From Prochlorococcus sp. AG-363-O15 (lineage in GTDB: Bacteria > Cyanobacteriota > Cyanobacteriia > PCC-6307 > Cyanobiaceae): 64,000 nucleotides of DNA. The translations under genes were made by a program, and so were the position numbers. Each line of letters begins with the position of its first letter. The stretch's first letter is position 1. This document shows, piece after piece, positions 29,007 through 43,070 of this stretch. Under the pieces are notes generated by a model, which had not been told where the DNA came from, ran no database searches, and worked only from the letters and a program-made list of their open reading frames with translations. The stretch is from positions 25,824 through 89,823 of the forward strand of contig QCFZ01000005.1 in assembly GCA_003278255.1 (NCBI GenBank), read 5' to 3'.

Positions 29007-29411
29007 GCTAGTCAGACCTATAAGACTTATACTTTATCAAGTATAATCGCTAACCCTCGATATAATAGAATTTGTAGTAGGTTGTTCTTTTAATCACTTG
29101 TGCTGTCAATTATTTTCGCTTAGGATTGGGTTTCTAGATTATTTCTCATAAATCTATATTGATAACTTAATTTTTTCTGTACTAAATCAAAGCGTATTTC
29201 ATCCTTAAATCCTTAAGCTCGTCTTTTTATTGCAAAGAAATCTCTTTCTAAGGATGATTGAAAGTGTATTGATACATAACTTTTACTTTTATTGGAATAA
29301 GTCTATCTTTGTAAACCTATTGGCTTCCTTTTTTGTAAATTTTCTAGTTGAACTCATCGTTGGCTAATAAAAACTCATTCCAATTTCATCATTGTTTCTT
29401 ATTCTCCACCT

Positions 29412-29425
29412 GTAATCGTTGATAC
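29412..29425. promoter_or_regulatory. Candidate NtcA box (GTA-N8-TAC)
   Basis: GTAATCGTTGATAC matches GTAN8TAC exactly; a TAN3T-type hexamer (TATTTT, 29452-29457) lies 26 nt downstream; sits about 150 nt upstream of cobA. Confidence 0.35.
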
Positions 29426-29575
29426 CAAATCCTTTTTGATTTCGCTTGTGGTATTTTTTATACAACTTTTTTGATTTGAATTTCTTCCTGGGCTCTTGAT
29501 TCAATCTGGAAGGACATCTTTTATGCTGGACATCAAACTATTAGATCTCTTGAAAAAGTTGTTTAGCCCTTCATT

Positions 29576-30361
29576 ATGATCAACTCTAAGCAGGGAAAGG
29601 TTTATCTGGTTGGCGCAGGGCCTGGAGATCCAGAGTTATTGACTGTGAAAGGAAAGCGTTTGATACAGAGTTGTGATGCTCTTTTATATGACTCATTAGT
29701 CCCTATAGAAATTTTGAAATTAGTCTCTAAGTCATGTAGATGCGAATTTGTAGGAAAAAGACGTGGACACCATTCTTTGCCTCAATCAAAAATTAATGCA
29801 GTTCTTCTAGAAATGTCTAAAACTTATTCTTCGATTGTGAGACTTAAAGGAGGAGATCCCTTCTTATTTGGAAGAGGTGCTGAAGAGGCTCAATACTTGC
29901 AGAAATATGGTGTATCTGTAGAAATTGTTCCTGGTATCACAGCAGGTATTGCTGTCCCTGCTTATTTTGGGATTCCAGTTACACATAGGCTTGCAGGATC
30001 TTCAGTTACTTTTGTCACAGGTCATGAGGGTATTGATAAAAGACGACCGTCCGTTAATTGGAAAGCATTAGCGACAGCAAGTGATGGATTAGTGATTTAT
30101 ATGGGTTTACATAATCTTCAATATATTATTGATGAGTTAATTGCAGGAGGTTTGGATCCAGAAATATCAGCAGCAGTAATGCAGCAGGGAACTATTGTTG
30201 GACAGAGATTAATTAAATCTCCTTTGCATTTAATTTGTAAGGAGGTCAAAAAAGAACAATTTACTTCTCCATCAATAGTTATGATTGGTGCAGCTATTGA
30301 GTATCAGGTTGCCTCTTGTGCACCAAGTCCGGCTGAGGTCACCATGCCAATTTTATTTTAA
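29576..30361 (+). CDS. cobA: Uroporphyrinogen-III C-methyltransferase
   Basis: GKVYLVGAGPGDPELLTVKGKRLIQSCDALLYDSLV; VRLKGGDPFLFGRGAEEAQYL; VPGITAGIAVPAYFGIPVTHR. Confidence 0.96.
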   Translation: MINSKQGKVYLVGAGPGDPELLTVKGKRLIQSCDALLYDSLVPIEILKLVSKSCRCEFVGKRRGHHSLPQSKINAVLLEMSKTYSSIVRLKGGDPFLFGRGAEEAQYLQKYGVSVEIVPGITAGIAVPAYFGIPVTHRLAGSSVTFVTGHEGIDKRRPSVNWKALATASDGLVIYMGLHNLQYIIDELIAGGLDPEISAAVMQQGTIVGQRLIKSPLHLICKEVKKEQFTSPSIVMIGAAIEYQVASCAPSPAEVTMPILF

Positions 30362-30408
30362 CAAGATCTATTAATAAATTCGTTTTCATCTTCGAAGATG
30401 TGATTATA

Positions 30409-31281
30409 TTATTTACCCAAAAATTTATACCAAAGTTCCTTATAGTTCTGAAAGCTGTCAAGATAAATATTATTTATCCTTATAATTGGTTGACAGCTTA
30501 AACTATTTATTAAAAGCCATTGATCCCCTTCCTTCGGCTCTGCTTCTAAAGCCAATTCTTGAATCAGTCCCATATCTAGACCTTGTTGTCGCATTATTCC
30601 AGGTATGCAACCACTTGTTAAATGAGGAGTAAATAATTGATTATTACGTCTAATAATTAGATTAGCTGTAGTTCCACAACAAATTGTGCCATTTGTACTT
30701 AGCAATAAACCGTCATCGAATCCAGCTTGATGAGCTTCCTGTCTTGCTTGTATTGCTTGAGTGTAAGCGAATGTTTTGCAATGATTGATTTTGCTGTTTG
30801 CGTTTCGTCGTTCATATCTACTTATAAGTGCAGAAATAGGTTCAAATTTGGGTTCATTAGCATTTAGCTCTAACCAAAAGTGATGTGTTTCTTTTTGAGG
30901 TTGACTTCGTGGAATATTTATTCCTCTTTCGATAGAGTTTCCTCTACTCCAGTTGATTCTAAGAGCACCATTTTCTTTTCTTAGATCTAAGAGATCAAGA
31001 CCTTCGTTGATTAGTTTTACTAACCACTTTTCTTCAGGTGGGGATGCCATTCCTAGAATATCTGCACTATTTCTCCATCGGTTTAGATGAGACTTTAAAA
31101 GTTGTGGTTTTCCTTTAAGGATTAGAACTGTTTCAAATATGCCATCACCAAGATTTAATCCTCTATCTCTAATTGGGATAGATAATCTGTAAGTTGAATC
31201 CCATTTATTATTGAACCAACCGATCTCTTTTTTGGGATTAATTTTCATGCTAAAGCTTGTATGAGTGGAATTAATTTCCAA
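30409..31281 (-). CDS. Class IV aminotransferase (aminodeoxychorismate lyase-like); real start may be 31248
   Basis: RGLNLGDGIFETVLI; QARQEAHQAGFDDGLLLSTNGTICCGTTANLII. Confidence 0.85.
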   Translation of the reverse strand: MEINSTHTSFSMKINPKKEIGWFNNKWDSTYRLSIPIRDRGLNLGDGIFETVLILKGKPQLLKSHLNRWRNSADILGMASPPEEKWLVKLINEGLDLLDLRKENGALRINWSRGNSIERGINIPRSQPQKETHHFWLELNANEPKFEPISALISRYERRNANSKINHCKTFAYTQAIQARQEAHQAGFDDGLLLSTNGTICCGTTANLIIRRNNQLFTPHLTSGCIPGIMRQQGLDMGLIQELALEAEPKEGDQWLLINSLSCQPIIRINNIYLDSFQNYKELWYKFLGK

Positions 31282-32582
31282 TTAAGTTCTTCTGCCTCTA
31301 GCTCAGCTGATGAATCAGCAACTATGCCGCATCCTGCATGGGCGTCTAGGATTGATCCTTGCATCATTAAAGAACGGATGAGAATGTTGCTATCTAGTTG
31401 ACCGTTCCAGTCGATATGTAATAAGGAACCGCAATAGGGTCCTCTGGCAATAGGCTCTAACTCATAGAGACGTTTGCATGCTCTTAATTTAGGAGCACCA
31501 CTAATTGATCCTCCAGGCCAGCAGGCCTCTAACACATCAATCCATGATTTATTTGGGTTTAGAGATCCTTTGATGACTGAAGTTAGATGATGGACATGCC
31601 TGTAACTTTCTAGCCCGACTAATTGAGGGATTGTTATTGAGCCAGGAATACATATTTTGCCTAAGTCATTTCTTAATATATCAACAATCATAATATTCTC
31701 TGCTCGGTCTTTTTCACTAGTTATAAGCCTTGCTGCCATATCTGAATCTTTGACTATATCAATATTTCGAGGCCTTGTTCCTTTGATAGGTCTTGTCTCT
31801 ATTTCACCATTTGGTAGTACTTTTAGAAATCTTTCAGGTGAACTGGAAAGAATTGCCTCACCTTTTGCCATTCCTTTAGCAATTATTAGTCCAGAGAATG
31901 GAGCAGAACAGCTTTGTCTAAGACGTTGGAATAAATCAATTGCTGAAATTTTCTTAGGCAATGAAGTAGAACAGCAGGCAGTTAAATTTGCTTGAAATAT
32001 GTCACCACTCGCAATCAATTCTTTAAGATAATTGACCATCGTAATATATTCTTTTTTCTTGGTCTTCCATTGCCAAGCCTTCAAAGGTATTTTTATAGTC
32101 TCTTTTATCTTGATAAGATATTCATTATACTCATTTTCTTTGTCATATGAAATTGAATTAATTAATTTCATTATTTCTTGGATTCTTTTAGATGCAAATC
32201 CTTCAATTAATAGTTCTTTTTTTCTTAAATTAAAGCGCAGAATCGGATCATATTGTGCAATCCATAGTGTGGACATTGGATGAGGTTTCCAAGGATTATT
32301 AGGTTCTAGCCATGCACCTGCTTCATAACTTAGCCAACCGCACCAATGTCCTGGACCAAGGTCTCTTAATGCCTTGAATGGGTTTGATGAATTTGGCTCA
32401 TTTGGTAGTCCTCGACAACATATTTGTTTAATAGGATCTATTCCTATAATTGCATTAGTTCCTAACTTACTTCCATCTCCATCAAGCCAAACAAGGCCTT
32501 CTTGACCCCATATTTTAATTAGTGCTTGAATTACAATTTCTGGATTTTTCCAAGCGCAAAGTTGTTTGATTGGCTTTAACAC
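31245..32582 (-). CDS. pabB: Para-aminobenzoate synthase component I (chorismate-binding)
   Basis: [83 protein letters not shown]. Confidence 0.93.
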   Translation of the reverse strand: MLKPIKQLCAWKNPEIVIQALIKIWGQEGLVWLDGDGSKLGTNAIIGIDPIKQICCRGLPNEPNSSNPFKALRDLGPGHWCGWLSYEAGAWLEPNNPWKPHPMSTLWIAQYDPILRFNLRKKELLIEGFASKRIQEIMKLINSISYDKENEYNEYLIKIKETIKIPLKAWQWKTKKKEYITMVNYLKELIASGDIFQANLTACCSTSLPKKISAIDLFQRLRQSCSAPFSGLIIAKGMAKGEAILSSSPERFLKVLPNGEIETRPIKGTRPRNIDIVKDSDMAARLITSEKDRAENIMIVDILRNDLGKICIPGSITIPQLVGLESYRHVHHLTSVIKGSLNPNKSWIDVLEACWPGGSISGAPKLRACKRLYELEPIARGPYCGSLLHIDWNGQLDSNILIRSLMMQGSILDAHAGCGIVADSSAELEAEELNWKLIPLIQALA

Positions 32583-33259
32583 AGCTTTGGTTTACTGCAA
32601 AGATCTGGACGACCGGCTTTCATGAGAGCTTGATCACGAATTCTGCAACTATCGCAAAAACCGCATGCTTTTTCTTCACCGCTATAACAACTCCAGGTGC
32701 TTTCTATCGGTATACCCAAACTAAGTGCTTTGTTGATAATTTCTACTTTGTCAAGGTGCAAAAGAGGAGCCCACAGGTTTGCTCCATTGCCTTCGCGGCC
32801 AGCTTTGCTTGATAAATTAGCTAATTCTTGGAATGCTTGTAGATAATCTGGCCTGCAATCTGGGTAACCGGAATAGTCCATAGAATTTATTCCAAGAATA
32901 AGATGCTCAGCGCTTCGTGCTTCAGCGAAACTCAGTCCAATGGCAATAAAAACTGTATTTCTTCCAGGAACATAAGTGTTTGGAATGATTCCTTTGATTA
33001 TTCCTTGATTTGGTATTGTTTGATTGAGATCAGTTAGTGATGATCCTCCCCAGCTTGCTAAGTTGATATTAATAATTTCATGCTCTTTAATTTTTAAGTG
33101 ATTTGCAATTTCCTTGGCAGCTATTAATTCCTTGATATGTCGTTGTCCATAATCAAATGAAAGGCCTATAACTTCGTGACCTTTTGCAATAGCCATTGCT
33201 GCTGCAGTGGCAGAATCAAGACCTCCAGATAACAACGCAATTGCTTTGGAATTAGTCAT
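32576..33259 (-). CDS. queC: 7-cyano-7-deazaguanine synthase
   Basis: [38 protein letters not shown]-terminal [18 protein letters not shown] zinc motif. Confidence 0.96.
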   Translation of the reverse strand: MTNSKAIALLSGGLDSATAAAMAIAKGHEVIGLSFDYGQRHIKELIAAKEIANHLKIKEHEIININLASWGGSSLTDLNQTIPNQGIIKGIIPNTYVPGRNTVFIAIGLSFAEARSAEHLILGINSMDYSGYPDCRPDYLQAFQELANLSSKAGREGNGANLWAPLLHLDKVEIINKALSLGIPIESTWSCYSGEEKACGFCDSCRIRDQALMKAGRPDLCSKPKLC

Positions 33260-33365
33260 AATTTGGAAATTTTCAAATCATGCATTGTTGGATTACTTTT
33301 TCAATAATATAACTTCTATTTCGCAGAATGTTGGTTTTTGATAACTTGCATCTACATTTATGTTT

Positions 33366-34015
33366 TCATAGGACATTTAACCATTTGTGTGTTTGTAAGC
33401 TGAGTCGCCATTTAGGATTACTTTTAATAAATTCGATTGTTAGCTTTTGGCTTTTTAAATTGTTCCAGGCTGGTTGTAGAAACAGTAATGGCATAAACAA
33501 ATTTTTTTCTTTTCTTATTTCATTGGCTGTTTGATAAATATTCTCAGCAAATAATAAATCGTTTTTATTTTCTATTATCACTTTGAGCTCATTGCAAATT
33601 TTTAATATATCTAATCTAGGTGGTGAATGTGGTTTAGGAGAAAGAGTGATCCAATTTGGGTTTCCACTAATAGGATCAACACCACTTGTTTCAAGATGGA
33701 TAAGAATTGTTTTTGTCTTTGTTATAGATATTCTTCTAATTTCATTGCAAAGTGGATCAAGATTGTGATGTAATGGCTCACCACCTGTAATTACAATAAA
33801 ATCAGCTTTATTTAATGATGCATTTATAGCATCATTGGCTATTTTATTAATATTCACTTGATTATGAATAGTTGCATCCCATGAATTTTTTGTGTCACAC
33901 CACGGACACCCTACTCTACAACCAGCTAAGCGTATAAAATAAGCACTTCGTCCAACATGTGCACCTTCTCCTTGAATTGAATGAAAGCATTCCACAATTG
34001 GAAGTGTGAAATGCA

Positions 34016-34016
<1 letters not shown>
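33366..34016 (-). CDS. queE: 7-carboxy-7-deazaguanine synthase (radical SAM)
   Basis: ECFHSIQGEGAHVGRSAYFIRLAGCRVGCPWCDTKNSW; ITGGEPLHHNLDPL. Confidence 0.95.
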
Positions 34017-35692
<1,676 letters not shown>

Positions 35693-35966
35693 TTAGTGAC
35701 TCTTTACAGTAACGCGATACTCGTATAGGCCAAGTAAAAAACATAGCTTTTTCAGATTGTTCAGCATGAATTGAATAATTTTGAACAAAATCGTTTCTTC
35801 ATTGCTAACCAGATCTATGCAGACCATTTTTTCTTTTCTTGACTTAGTCTAATTGGTTACTTCCCTTTTAATAACTATTATCAGACCATCTTTTGTAATT
35901 TGATTTAAATGATTATTTATGCAGCTTGTTCACATTTGACAGGGTTCATATTTATTGCAAGAACTT

Positions 35967-37790
35967 TTATGAATCTTCTTCGATCCATGTACTTTTTACA
36001 TGTAATTCTTTTAGTTGTGATTCAGAGACCTCTGATGGTGCTTGAGTCATAAGACACCTTGCTTGTTGGGTTTTTGGGAAAGCAATGGTGTCACGTATTG
36101 ATTCTTCTCCGGCAAGTAACATCACAATTCTGTCTACTCCAAATGCAATACCTCCATGGGGTGGGGCTCCCATGTCTAGAGCATCTATAAGAAAACCGAA
36201 TTCATCTTTTGCTTGATCTATGGACAGACCAATTGTTTCAAGAACATGTTTTTGGAGCTCTGAATCATGAATGCGTATTGAACCACCTCCTAATTCGAGT
36301 CCATTGAGTACAAGGTCATACGCTTGAGCTCTAGATTGGGGGAGATTTTTTTTCCAATCTTCGGGATCATCACCTAAATCTTCTTCGTTTGGAGCGCAAA
36401 AAGGGTGATGAAGTGCTTCCAGTCGATTTTCCTCTGAGTTGAATTCGAACATTGGGAAGTCAATAATCCACAGGAAATTCCAATTATCTTTTTCATTTTG
36501 TTTGGTAATTAATTTTAGTTCTCTTGCTAAGAATTGCCTTACTCGATCTAAGGTTTTATTGACAATGTTTGTATCTCCTGCCCCAAAAAGTATTAAGTCC
36601 CCAACTTCGGCTTGTGTTTTTTCTAGTAGTTCTTTTTTTTGATTTTCATTCAGACTATCTTTGATGGCTCCAATAGTGTCAATTTCTCCTTTGTCCCTAA
36701 CTCTTATAAAAGCTAAGCCTCCTGCGCCTCCTTTTTGGGCTTCACTAAAAACATCTCCGCCTGGTTTAATACGAACATTGCTTAGGGAATTATTGCCACC
36801 CTTTACTGTTATGCATTTTACTGATCCTCCAGCTTTAATAGCTCCTGAAAATACTTTGAATCCAATATCTTTGACTAAGTCACTTACATCAACTAGTTCC
36901 ATACCAAAGCGAGTATCTGGCCGGTCAGTCCCAAAGCGACTCATTGCTTCTTTCCATGTCATTTTAGGGAAAGGAATATTTAACTTCACACCCTTTACTT
37001 CTTTCCAAATCTTAGCTATTAATTTTTCGTTTAACTCAAGAATTTCTTCTTGGCTCATAAAACTTGTTTCAATATCTAGTTGTGTAAATTCAGGTTGCCG
37101 ATCCGAACGAAGATCTTCATCTCGGAAACAACGTGCTACTTGGTAATAACGTTCTAAACCACCAACCATGATCAATTGTTTGAAGAGTTGTGGTGATTGT
37201 GGCAAGGCAAACCAGTCACCTTCGCACACTCTTGAAGGCACCAAATAATCACGAGCACCTTCAGGGGTAGAGCGAGTAAGAATTGGCGTTTCTACTTCTA
37301 TAAAATCTTGCTTGTTTAAGAAATCCCTAGCAGTTTTAATAGTTTTGTGGCGTAAATAAAGGTTTTGCTGCATTCTTTCTCGTCGTAAATCTAGATATCT
37401 ATGACGTAAGCGCAGCTCTTCTTTGATTGGTTCTTCATCGTGTATAGATACTGAAAATGGTATGTTTCCTCTTACTGAGTTCAGAACATTTAGATCATTA
37501 GCTAATACTTCAACTTCTCCTGTAGCGAGTTTTTTATTGATTGCGTCACTTGGTCGTGAGCGGACAATGCCTTTAATTTGTATGACGGATTCATTGCGAA
37601 GGCTTTCTGCGAGAGCAAAGAGTGTTGACCCTTGATCAGGGTCAACAGTTATTTGAACTGTTCCACTTCGATCTCGTAGATCGATGAATATCACTCCCCC
37701 ATGATCTCTACATCGATCTACCCATCCACTCAATAAAACTTTGGAGGCGATGTGACTACTTCTCAATTCGCCGCAACCATTGCTGCGCAT
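35967..37790 (-). CDS. aspS: Aspartyl-tRNA synthetase
   Basis: [71 protein letters not shown]. Start trimmed, so no overlap with gcvT. Confidence 0.97.
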   Translation of the reverse strand: MRSNGCGELRSSHIASKVLLSGWVDRCRDHGGVIFIDLRDRSGTVQITVDPDQGSTLFALAESLRNESVIQIKGIVRSRPSDAINKKLATGEVEVLANDLNVLNSVRGNIPFSVSIHDEEPIKEELRLRHRYLDLRRERMQQNLYLRHKTIKTARDFLNKQDFIEVETPILTRSTPEGARDYLVPSRVCEGDWFALPQSPQLFKQLIMVGGLERYYQVARCFRDEDLRSDRQPEFTQLDIETSFMSQEEILELNEKLIAKIWKEVKGVKLNIPFPKMTWKEAMSRFGTDRPDTRFGMELVDVSDLVKDIGFKVFSGAIKAGGSVKCITVKGGNNSLSNVRIKPGGDVFSEAQKGGAGGLAFIRVRDKGEIDTIGAIKDSLNENQKKELLEKTQAEVGDLILFGAGDTNIVNKTLDRVRQFLARELKLITKQNEKDNWNFLWIIDFPMFEFNSEENRLEALHHPFCAPNEEDLGDDPEDWKKNLPQSRAQAYDLVLNGLELGGGSIRIHDSELQKHVLETIGLSIDQAKDEFGFLIDALDMGAPPHGGIAFGVDRIVMLLAGEESIRDTIAFPKTQQARCLMTQAPSEVSESQLKELHVKSTWIEEDS

Positions 37791-37869
37791 GGGAATTATT
37801 TCAGGTTCAAATCTGAGTTTCCCATAAGGGCTTATTTGGGAGGTTGGTTTACGCATTGTTTTGGCTGCA

Positions 37870-38985
37870 TCATGCTTTGCGATAAAAAGGCTTTTTAACA
37901 ACCGTCGCTGAATGACGTTGGTTCCGGATTTCTACTTCTAGGTTGGAGCCTACTTTTGAAAGCTCTAGAGGTACGTACGCAAGCGCAATTGCTTCATTCA
38001 ATGTGGGAGACCAACTACCACTGGTTATTTTTCCTATTTTTTTTCCTTCGTGAAGGACTGGGTAGTTGTGACGAGCAATGGCACGACCTTTTAATTTGAG
38101 GCCAACTAGAACCTTTTCAATTCCTTGTTCTGCTTGTTTTTCAAGAGCGCGTCTGCCGAGAAATTGGATAGGCATCTCTAGATGAACAAGCCATCCAAGT
38201 CCTGCTTCAAATGGTGTGGTTTCACTAGATATGTCATTGCCATAAAGATGGAGTGCTGCTTCTAAGCGCAATGTGTCACGAGCGCCAAGTCCGCATGCGG
38301 TAGCTCCTTCAGAAAGAAGCATTTGCCAAAGTAGCTTTCCAGTCTCTTTTGGCAGGAGAAGTTCGAAACCTTCTTCACCTGTATAACCAGTGCGAGCTAT
38401 GAAGATTGCATGCTTTTTATTAATCCCAAGGCTGTCCATATGTATATATCTATGTCCAAAACGAGGGAGGCTTTGCAAGGATTCGTTGCTTAATTTATCT
38501 AGTAATTGTAGGCTTTTTGGTCCTTGTATTGCTAATAAAATTTGATCATTCTTTGCATCAGTTAAAGATAGTTCTTTTGTTTGTAGATGTTGATTTAGCC
38601 ATTCAATATCATTAGTAGCACAGGCTGCATTGATTACAAGAAAAATTATTTGATTTCCTGTTTTATCAGGTCCTAGATCGTAAATTATAAGGTCATCGAG
38701 TATTCCACCATTTTCGTTCAACAAGACTGTATAACAGGCTTCTCCAGGACCAATTCTGTTGAGATCAGAAGGGACTAATGCTTGTAGAGCATCTTTTGGG
38801 TTTTTCCCTGAAAGTTGAATGACTCCCATGTGGGATATGTCAAAAAAGCCAATTTCGTTCCTGACTGCATGATGCTCATTGATTAAGCCTGAGAATTGAA
38901 CTGGCATTTGCCAGCCTGCGAATGGAACCATGCGTGCCCCAGCTTTTTCGCAGAGCTCATAAAGAGGTGTACGTTGCAGTTTCAT
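37870..38985 (-). CDS. gcvT: Glycine cleavage system T protein (aminomethyltransferase)
   Basis: [54 protein letters not shown]. Confidence 0.97.
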   Translation of the reverse strand: MKLQRTPLYELCEKAGARMVPFAGWQMPVQFSGLINEHHAVRNEIGFFDISHMGVIQLSGKNPKDALQALVPSDLNRIGPGEACYTVLLNENGGILDDLIIYDLGPDKTGNQIIFLVINAACATNDIEWLNQHLQTKELSLTDAKNDQILLAIQGPKSLQLLDKLSNESLQSLPRFGHRYIHMDSLGINKKHAIFIARTGYTGEEGFELLLPKETGKLLWQMLLSEGATACGLGARDTLRLEAALHLYGNDISSETTPFEAGLGWLVHLEMPIQFLGRRALEKQAEQGIEKVLVGLKLKGRAIARHNYPVLHEGKKIGKITSGSWSPTLNEAIALAYVPLELSKVGSNLEVEIRNQRHSATVVKKPFYRKA

Positions 38986-39108
38986 TGGTGGCTTTGTGGT
39001 GATATTTATGAAATCCTGTTTTTAGAAACGGAAGGAAAGCCGCATATTTGTCAAATTTGTAGTCCAATGAGCTAGCTGTCACTAACCTAGGCTTCTTCGG
39101 GATCTTGA

Positions 39109-39345
39109 ATGCTGACTAAAGAATCTTGTGGTAACTGCAAGCATTGTGGCTTTTCTGAGAAGGCTTCAGAAGGCTGGTGCCGCTTGAGGGACATTAAAGT
39201 CCATAAAGAGGTGATGCAATTTGTTTTTTGTCATCATTGGACCAAAAAAGAGCCATCTTTGCCAAATTTTAAGGAAACAATATCTAAATCGCCTACAGAT
39301 TTACAACTTGAGTTCAATCGAGCATTGGTTGGAAATGATCGATAA
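39109..39345 (+). CDS. Small Cys-rich protein (78 aa)
   Basis: SCGNCKHCGFSEKASEGWCRLRDIKVHKEVMQFVFCHHW, a metal-binding-like Cys/His pattern. Confidence 0.65.
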   Translation: MLTKESCGNCKHCGFSEKASEGWCRLRDIKVHKEVMQFVFCHHWTKKEPSLPNFKETISKSPTDLQLEFNRALVGNDR

Positions 39346-39802
39346 AATATAGATTAGGGTTTTAATTAAGTTTCAAATTGTTTTGTGATATTAAAAGATT
39401 TTAGTAACTTAAAATATTCCAGATTCATTTTTTAGCTTATTAGCACTTTGCTTATTCGATTTAAGTTCATTGGTGATTATCTTGTATTTGAACGAAATAC
39501 TTTCTCTATTGCTTCTTATGTTTTTCTCAAAGATTATTTGATAGCCTTTATTTCTAATTTAGTAGAAAGACGAATAGAAGTTATCTTGAGATACCAGGCA
39601 AAGCTATTATATTCGTTAGTGAGGTTTTCGAATAGGATTTATTAATATGAATAATTCCTATAGTAAAGATTCCCTACTGTTTCGGACTTAAGCCAAATTT
39701 GTAGAGTTGGTTGGAATTTATTTTTTAATAACCAAATCTTATTTTCAATCTTCTAGACGTCAATATTTATGCCTTCAAGAATAAAGATTTTGTTTATATT
39801 TT

Positions 39803-40711
39803 CTATTCGTCTTGTTGATTGCTCAATATAATAATCAGGCTTCTAACTACCTTTGCAGCAAGTACACTGCTAATACCAGAAATATCAATTTGTGGTGCCA
39901 ATTCAACGACATCACCAGCAACAATATTATGCTTTTTAATGACATCTATAATTGCAGCAAAATCTCTCCAATAAAATCCTCCAGGTTCAGGTGTACCTGT
40001 TCCTGGTAGAACACTTGGATCGAACCAGTCAAGGTCAATTGTTATGTAGATAGGTTGTCCATAAAACCTTTCTAAAGCTTTTTCGAGATGGCTTGCTCCT
40101 CTGCCTACTTCATGTGGTATTAATCTTTTTTTATCATTCAGTTCAAAGAACTCTTTGCGTGTTCCACTTCTAATACCTACTTGAAGAACTTCTTTACTTG
40201 GCAGGACTTCCAAACATCTGCGTATAGTACATGCATGATTATTCTTTGAACCAAGCCATTCATCTCTCAAATCTGCATGGGCATCTAATTGCAATAAAAC
40301 TAGATCAGGATATAATTCAGCAGCAGCAGATACTGCTCCAATAGTTATTGAATGTTCACCTCCTAGCATTAATGGATTTAAGCCGAGTTCAAATATGTTT
40401 TGGGTGCTTTTCTTTACTGAACGGAGGACTGGTTCGGGTGAACCATGATTTATTTGAATCGAACCAAAATCAACATATTTAAGATCCTCAAGATCACTAT
40501 TTAGTTGAGGACAGTATGTTTCCAATCCATTACTAACTTCTCGTATTGAATTAGGACCAAAACGTGCACCCGGTTTGAAGGATGTTGTCCCATCATAAGG
40601 AACTCCATACAATCCTACTTTGCAATCTTTAGAGTTTCTTTGGGCACCCATAAAAATGGGACCTGTATTGTCTTCGAAGAATGCTTTTTCTTGACTTGAC
40701 TGATATCTCAT
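39803..40711 (-). CDS. speB: Agmatinase / arginase family ureohydrolase
   Basis: [75 protein letters not shown]. Confidence 0.95.
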   Translation of the reverse strand: MRYQSSQEKAFFEDNTGPIFMGAQRNSKDCKVGLYGVPYDGTTSFKPGARFGPNSIREVSNGLETYCPQLNSDLEDLKYVDFGSIQINHGSPEPVLRSVKKSTQNIFELGLNPLMLGGEHSITIGAVSAAAELYPDLVLLQLDAHADLRDEWLGSKNNHACTIRRCLEVLPSKEVLQVGIRSGTRKEFFELNDKKRLIPHEVGRGASHLEKALERFYGQPIYITIDLDWFDPSVLPGTGTPEPGGFYWRDFAAIIDVIKKHNIVAGDVVELAPQIDISGISSVLAAKVVRSLIIILSNQQDE

Positions 40712-41571
40712 AGTTTTAGTTCCCTTTCAATAAAAGCGGGAATTGCTGCAAATGCACCTTGTTGCCAATTTGTGCTCCATATTTCACAGTTTTTAGATAC
40801 TTCTTTTGATCTACTTAAGATAGGATGTAAATATCTAGGCTTATCAACTGCAGCGAAAGTCCAGCTCCACCAGCCACTTGGATACATAGGAACCCATCCG
40901 TAAAGTGGATCAGCATGATCAAATAGTTCGCGTATTAGTTTCACCGTATCAATATGGATTTGGCGAAAGGACTCTGGCGACTCGCTTTGTGTAGCAAATA
41001 CACCTCCTTGCTTAAGGATGCGACGACATTCTTTATAAAAGTCTCGATTGAATAAGCCTTGAGCAGGACCAGTAGGGTCGGAGCTGTCTACAAGAATGAC
41101 ATCGTATGACTCATCGCTAGCTGCTTTTACCCAATTAATGCCATCAGTAATTTTTAGGTTTAAACGAGTGTCAGTCCATGCTTTACCACCAATATGAGGT
41201 AAGTATTTTTTACTTATTTCAACTACTCGAGCATCAATCTCTACAAGATCTAAATGTTCAACTTCATGATATCGCAAGCATTCTCTAGCTGTGCCACCAT
41301 CTCCGCCTCCAATGATCAAAATACTTTTGAGTTGTTGAGAGCTGCATAAAGCTGGATGAACTAGACATTCGTGATAATGCTTTTCTTGTTTTTCTGCAGT
41401 CATCCAGCACCCATCAAGCAAAAGACTAGTTCCATAACGCTTGCTTTCAATAACAGTGATTTTCTGGAAAGCACTTTTTTCATCAATTAACACCTCACCT
41501 TGGAGGCCATAGCGAACTCCATCATGGACTTCATCTATCCAATGACACTGTTCTAAAGGGAGTTTTTCCAT
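40708..41571 (-). CDS. speE: Spermidine synthase
   Basis: [58 protein letters not shown]. Confidence 0.96.
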   Translation of the reverse strand: MEKLPLEQCHWIDEVHDGVRYGLQGEVLIDEKSAFQKITVIESKRYGTSLLLDGCWMTAEKQEKHYHECLVHPALCSSQQLKSILIIGGGDGGTARECLRYHEVEHLDLVEIDARVVEISKKYLPHIGGKAWTDTRLNLKITDGINWVKAASDESYDVILVDSSDPTGPAQGLFNRDFYKECRRILKQGGVFATQSESPESFRQIHIDTVKLIRELFDHADPLYGWVPMYPSGWWSWTFAAVDKPRYLHPILSRSKEVSKNCEIWSTNWQQGAFAAIPAFIERELKL

Positions 41572-41593
41572 TAAATGAAAGAGAATTCTAGAT

Positions 41594-42406
41594 TCATTTA
41601 TTGATTTTTAAGATCGCCTTGGCCTCTTTCCAAAGACTTTTAAGTTTATTTAAAGAAGAATTTTCTAGATTGCCTTTAAGGGAGGATTCTATATAAGAAA
41701 ATCTATCTAGAAATCGTTTATTAGATCCAGCCAGACCTTCTTCTGGGTCTAATTCGGACCAACGAGCAATATTGATTAAAGTAAAAAAAACATCGCCAAG
41801 TTCTTCTTGAGCATTTACTTTATCATTTAATTTTATTGCTGTTTTTAGTTCTTCAAGCTCTTCATTTAATTTTGTCCATACGGCCTCGATATTTTCCCAT
41901 TCAAATCCTAGCTTTGCAACTTTCTTGGAAATAGTCATTGCTCCAGCTAGTGCGGGTTGAATACTTACTTTTTTTCTTAAATGATCACTAGTTGGATGAT
42001 TGGTTTTTATTAATGGCTTTTCAGAAATTTTTATTTTTTTCCATTGCTCATTAACAGTATCGACATTTAATTTTTTAATCTCATTAAACACATGTGGATG
42101 ACGTCGAATAAGTTTTCTACTAATTCCTTTTGCGATATCTGCAAGTGAAAATATGTTCTTTTCTCTTGCAATCTGAGCATGTAATATCACTTGTAGTAAT
42201 AAATCTCCTAATTCTTCGCACAGTTCATTGTTATCACCATTGCGGATTGCATCAGCAACTTCGTACGATTCCTCAAGAACATATGGGATTAGAGATTCAT
42301 GAGTTTGTTTGAGATCCCAAGGACATCCTTGGACTGGATCTCTTAATTTTTGAACAATATCAATTAGTTCATTGATAGCTGTTGTGGTTTCTGTTTTTTT
42401 GCTCAT
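41594..42406 (-). CDS. mazG: Nucleoside triphosphate pyrophosphohydrolase
   Basis: [53 protein letters not shown]. Confidence 0.95.
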   Translation of the reverse strand: MSKKTETTTAINELIDIVQKLRDPVQGCPWDLKQTHESLIPYVLEESYEVADAIRNGDNNELCEELGDLLLQVILHAQIAREKNIFSLADIAKGISRKLIRRHPHVFNEIKKLNVDTVNEQWKKIKISEKPLIKTNHPTSDHLRKKVSIQPALAGAMTISKKVAKLGFEWENIEAVWTKLNEELEELKTAIKLNDKVNAQEELGDVFFTLINIARWSELDPEEGLAGSNKRFLDRFSYIESSLKGNLENSSLNKLKSLWKEAKAILKINK

Positions 42407-42429
42407 TTTTTTTCTGAGGATGCTTAGTT

Positions 42430-42921
42430 TTATCGATATTTTCCTTGATGCCACTCACTAGGTAAAGGATCTCCATCTTGTATGAGATGAAGCCAGACAC
42501 TTGCTTCAAGTCCAATCATGATTGGCAGGTATTCCTTTGGGTTTTTTAAAAGCTGAGGGCATATTGTCTTTAGTATTTCTAAAGGGGTGGAAAATTCAAA
42601 TATTTTCAGAGCTGAAGCGATGACAAAACACCAGACGAATAGATAACAAATCCTCAACGTAGTGCCTATGAAAGGTGCGTGAGATAAAAATGAGCGATGT
42701 CGAATTAGTTTTCTATATGGCCACCATAAAACTTTTAAGAATCCCCATCTTTTTAGAGCTATGGATTGAGTATCTAAATCGGGAGATAGCCAAATTCCGC
42801 CAGTAATAAATGCCACACTTCCTAATAAAGCACTTTTGATATCCCAGAGAATTGCCAAGCAAATGCCAAATGGGATAACTAATAATTTCGTGGCATTCTC
42901 GTGGTTTTTACCTAATGCCAT
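42430..42921 (-). CDS. DUF2227-like putative metal-binding membrane protein
   Basis: ITGGIWLSPDLDTQSIALKRWGFLKVLWWPYRKLIRHRSFLSHAPFIGT; hydrophobic segments. Confidence 0.7.
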   Translation of the reverse strand: MALGKNHENATKLLVIPFGICLAILWDIKSALLGSVAFITGGIWLSPDLDTQSIALKRWGFLKVLWWPYRKLIRHRSFLSHAPFIGTTLRICYLFVWCFVIASALKIFEFSTPLEILKTICPQLLKNPKEYLPIMIGLEASVWLHLIQDGDPLPSEWHQGKYR

Positions 42922-42977
42922 GAATCAATAAGGATTATTTTGGAGGGGGTTACCCTTTAGTGCAAAATAGAAGAAGA

Positions 42978-43049
<72 letters not shown>

Positions 43050-43070
43050 TTTCTCTGGATCAATTGCTTT

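Noticed and set aside
30387-30400. Perfect palindrome CATCTTCGAAGATG between convergent cobA and the aminotransferase gene
   Set aside because: Could be a terminator hairpin, but no T tract follows on the plus strand (TGATTATATT) or the minus strand (AAAACG); too short to interpret.
36661-37146. 161-aa ORF antisense to aspS
   Set aside because: Embedded in aspS on the other strand; no independent support.
37791-37901. N-terminal extension of aspS overlapping gcvT
   Set aside because: AspS homology begins at [10 protein letters not shown]; the upstream codons are unlikely to be translated.
39448-39645. 65-aa plus-strand ORF in the spacer before speB
   Set aside because: AT-rich random-like composition and no recognisable motif; not reported as a CDS.
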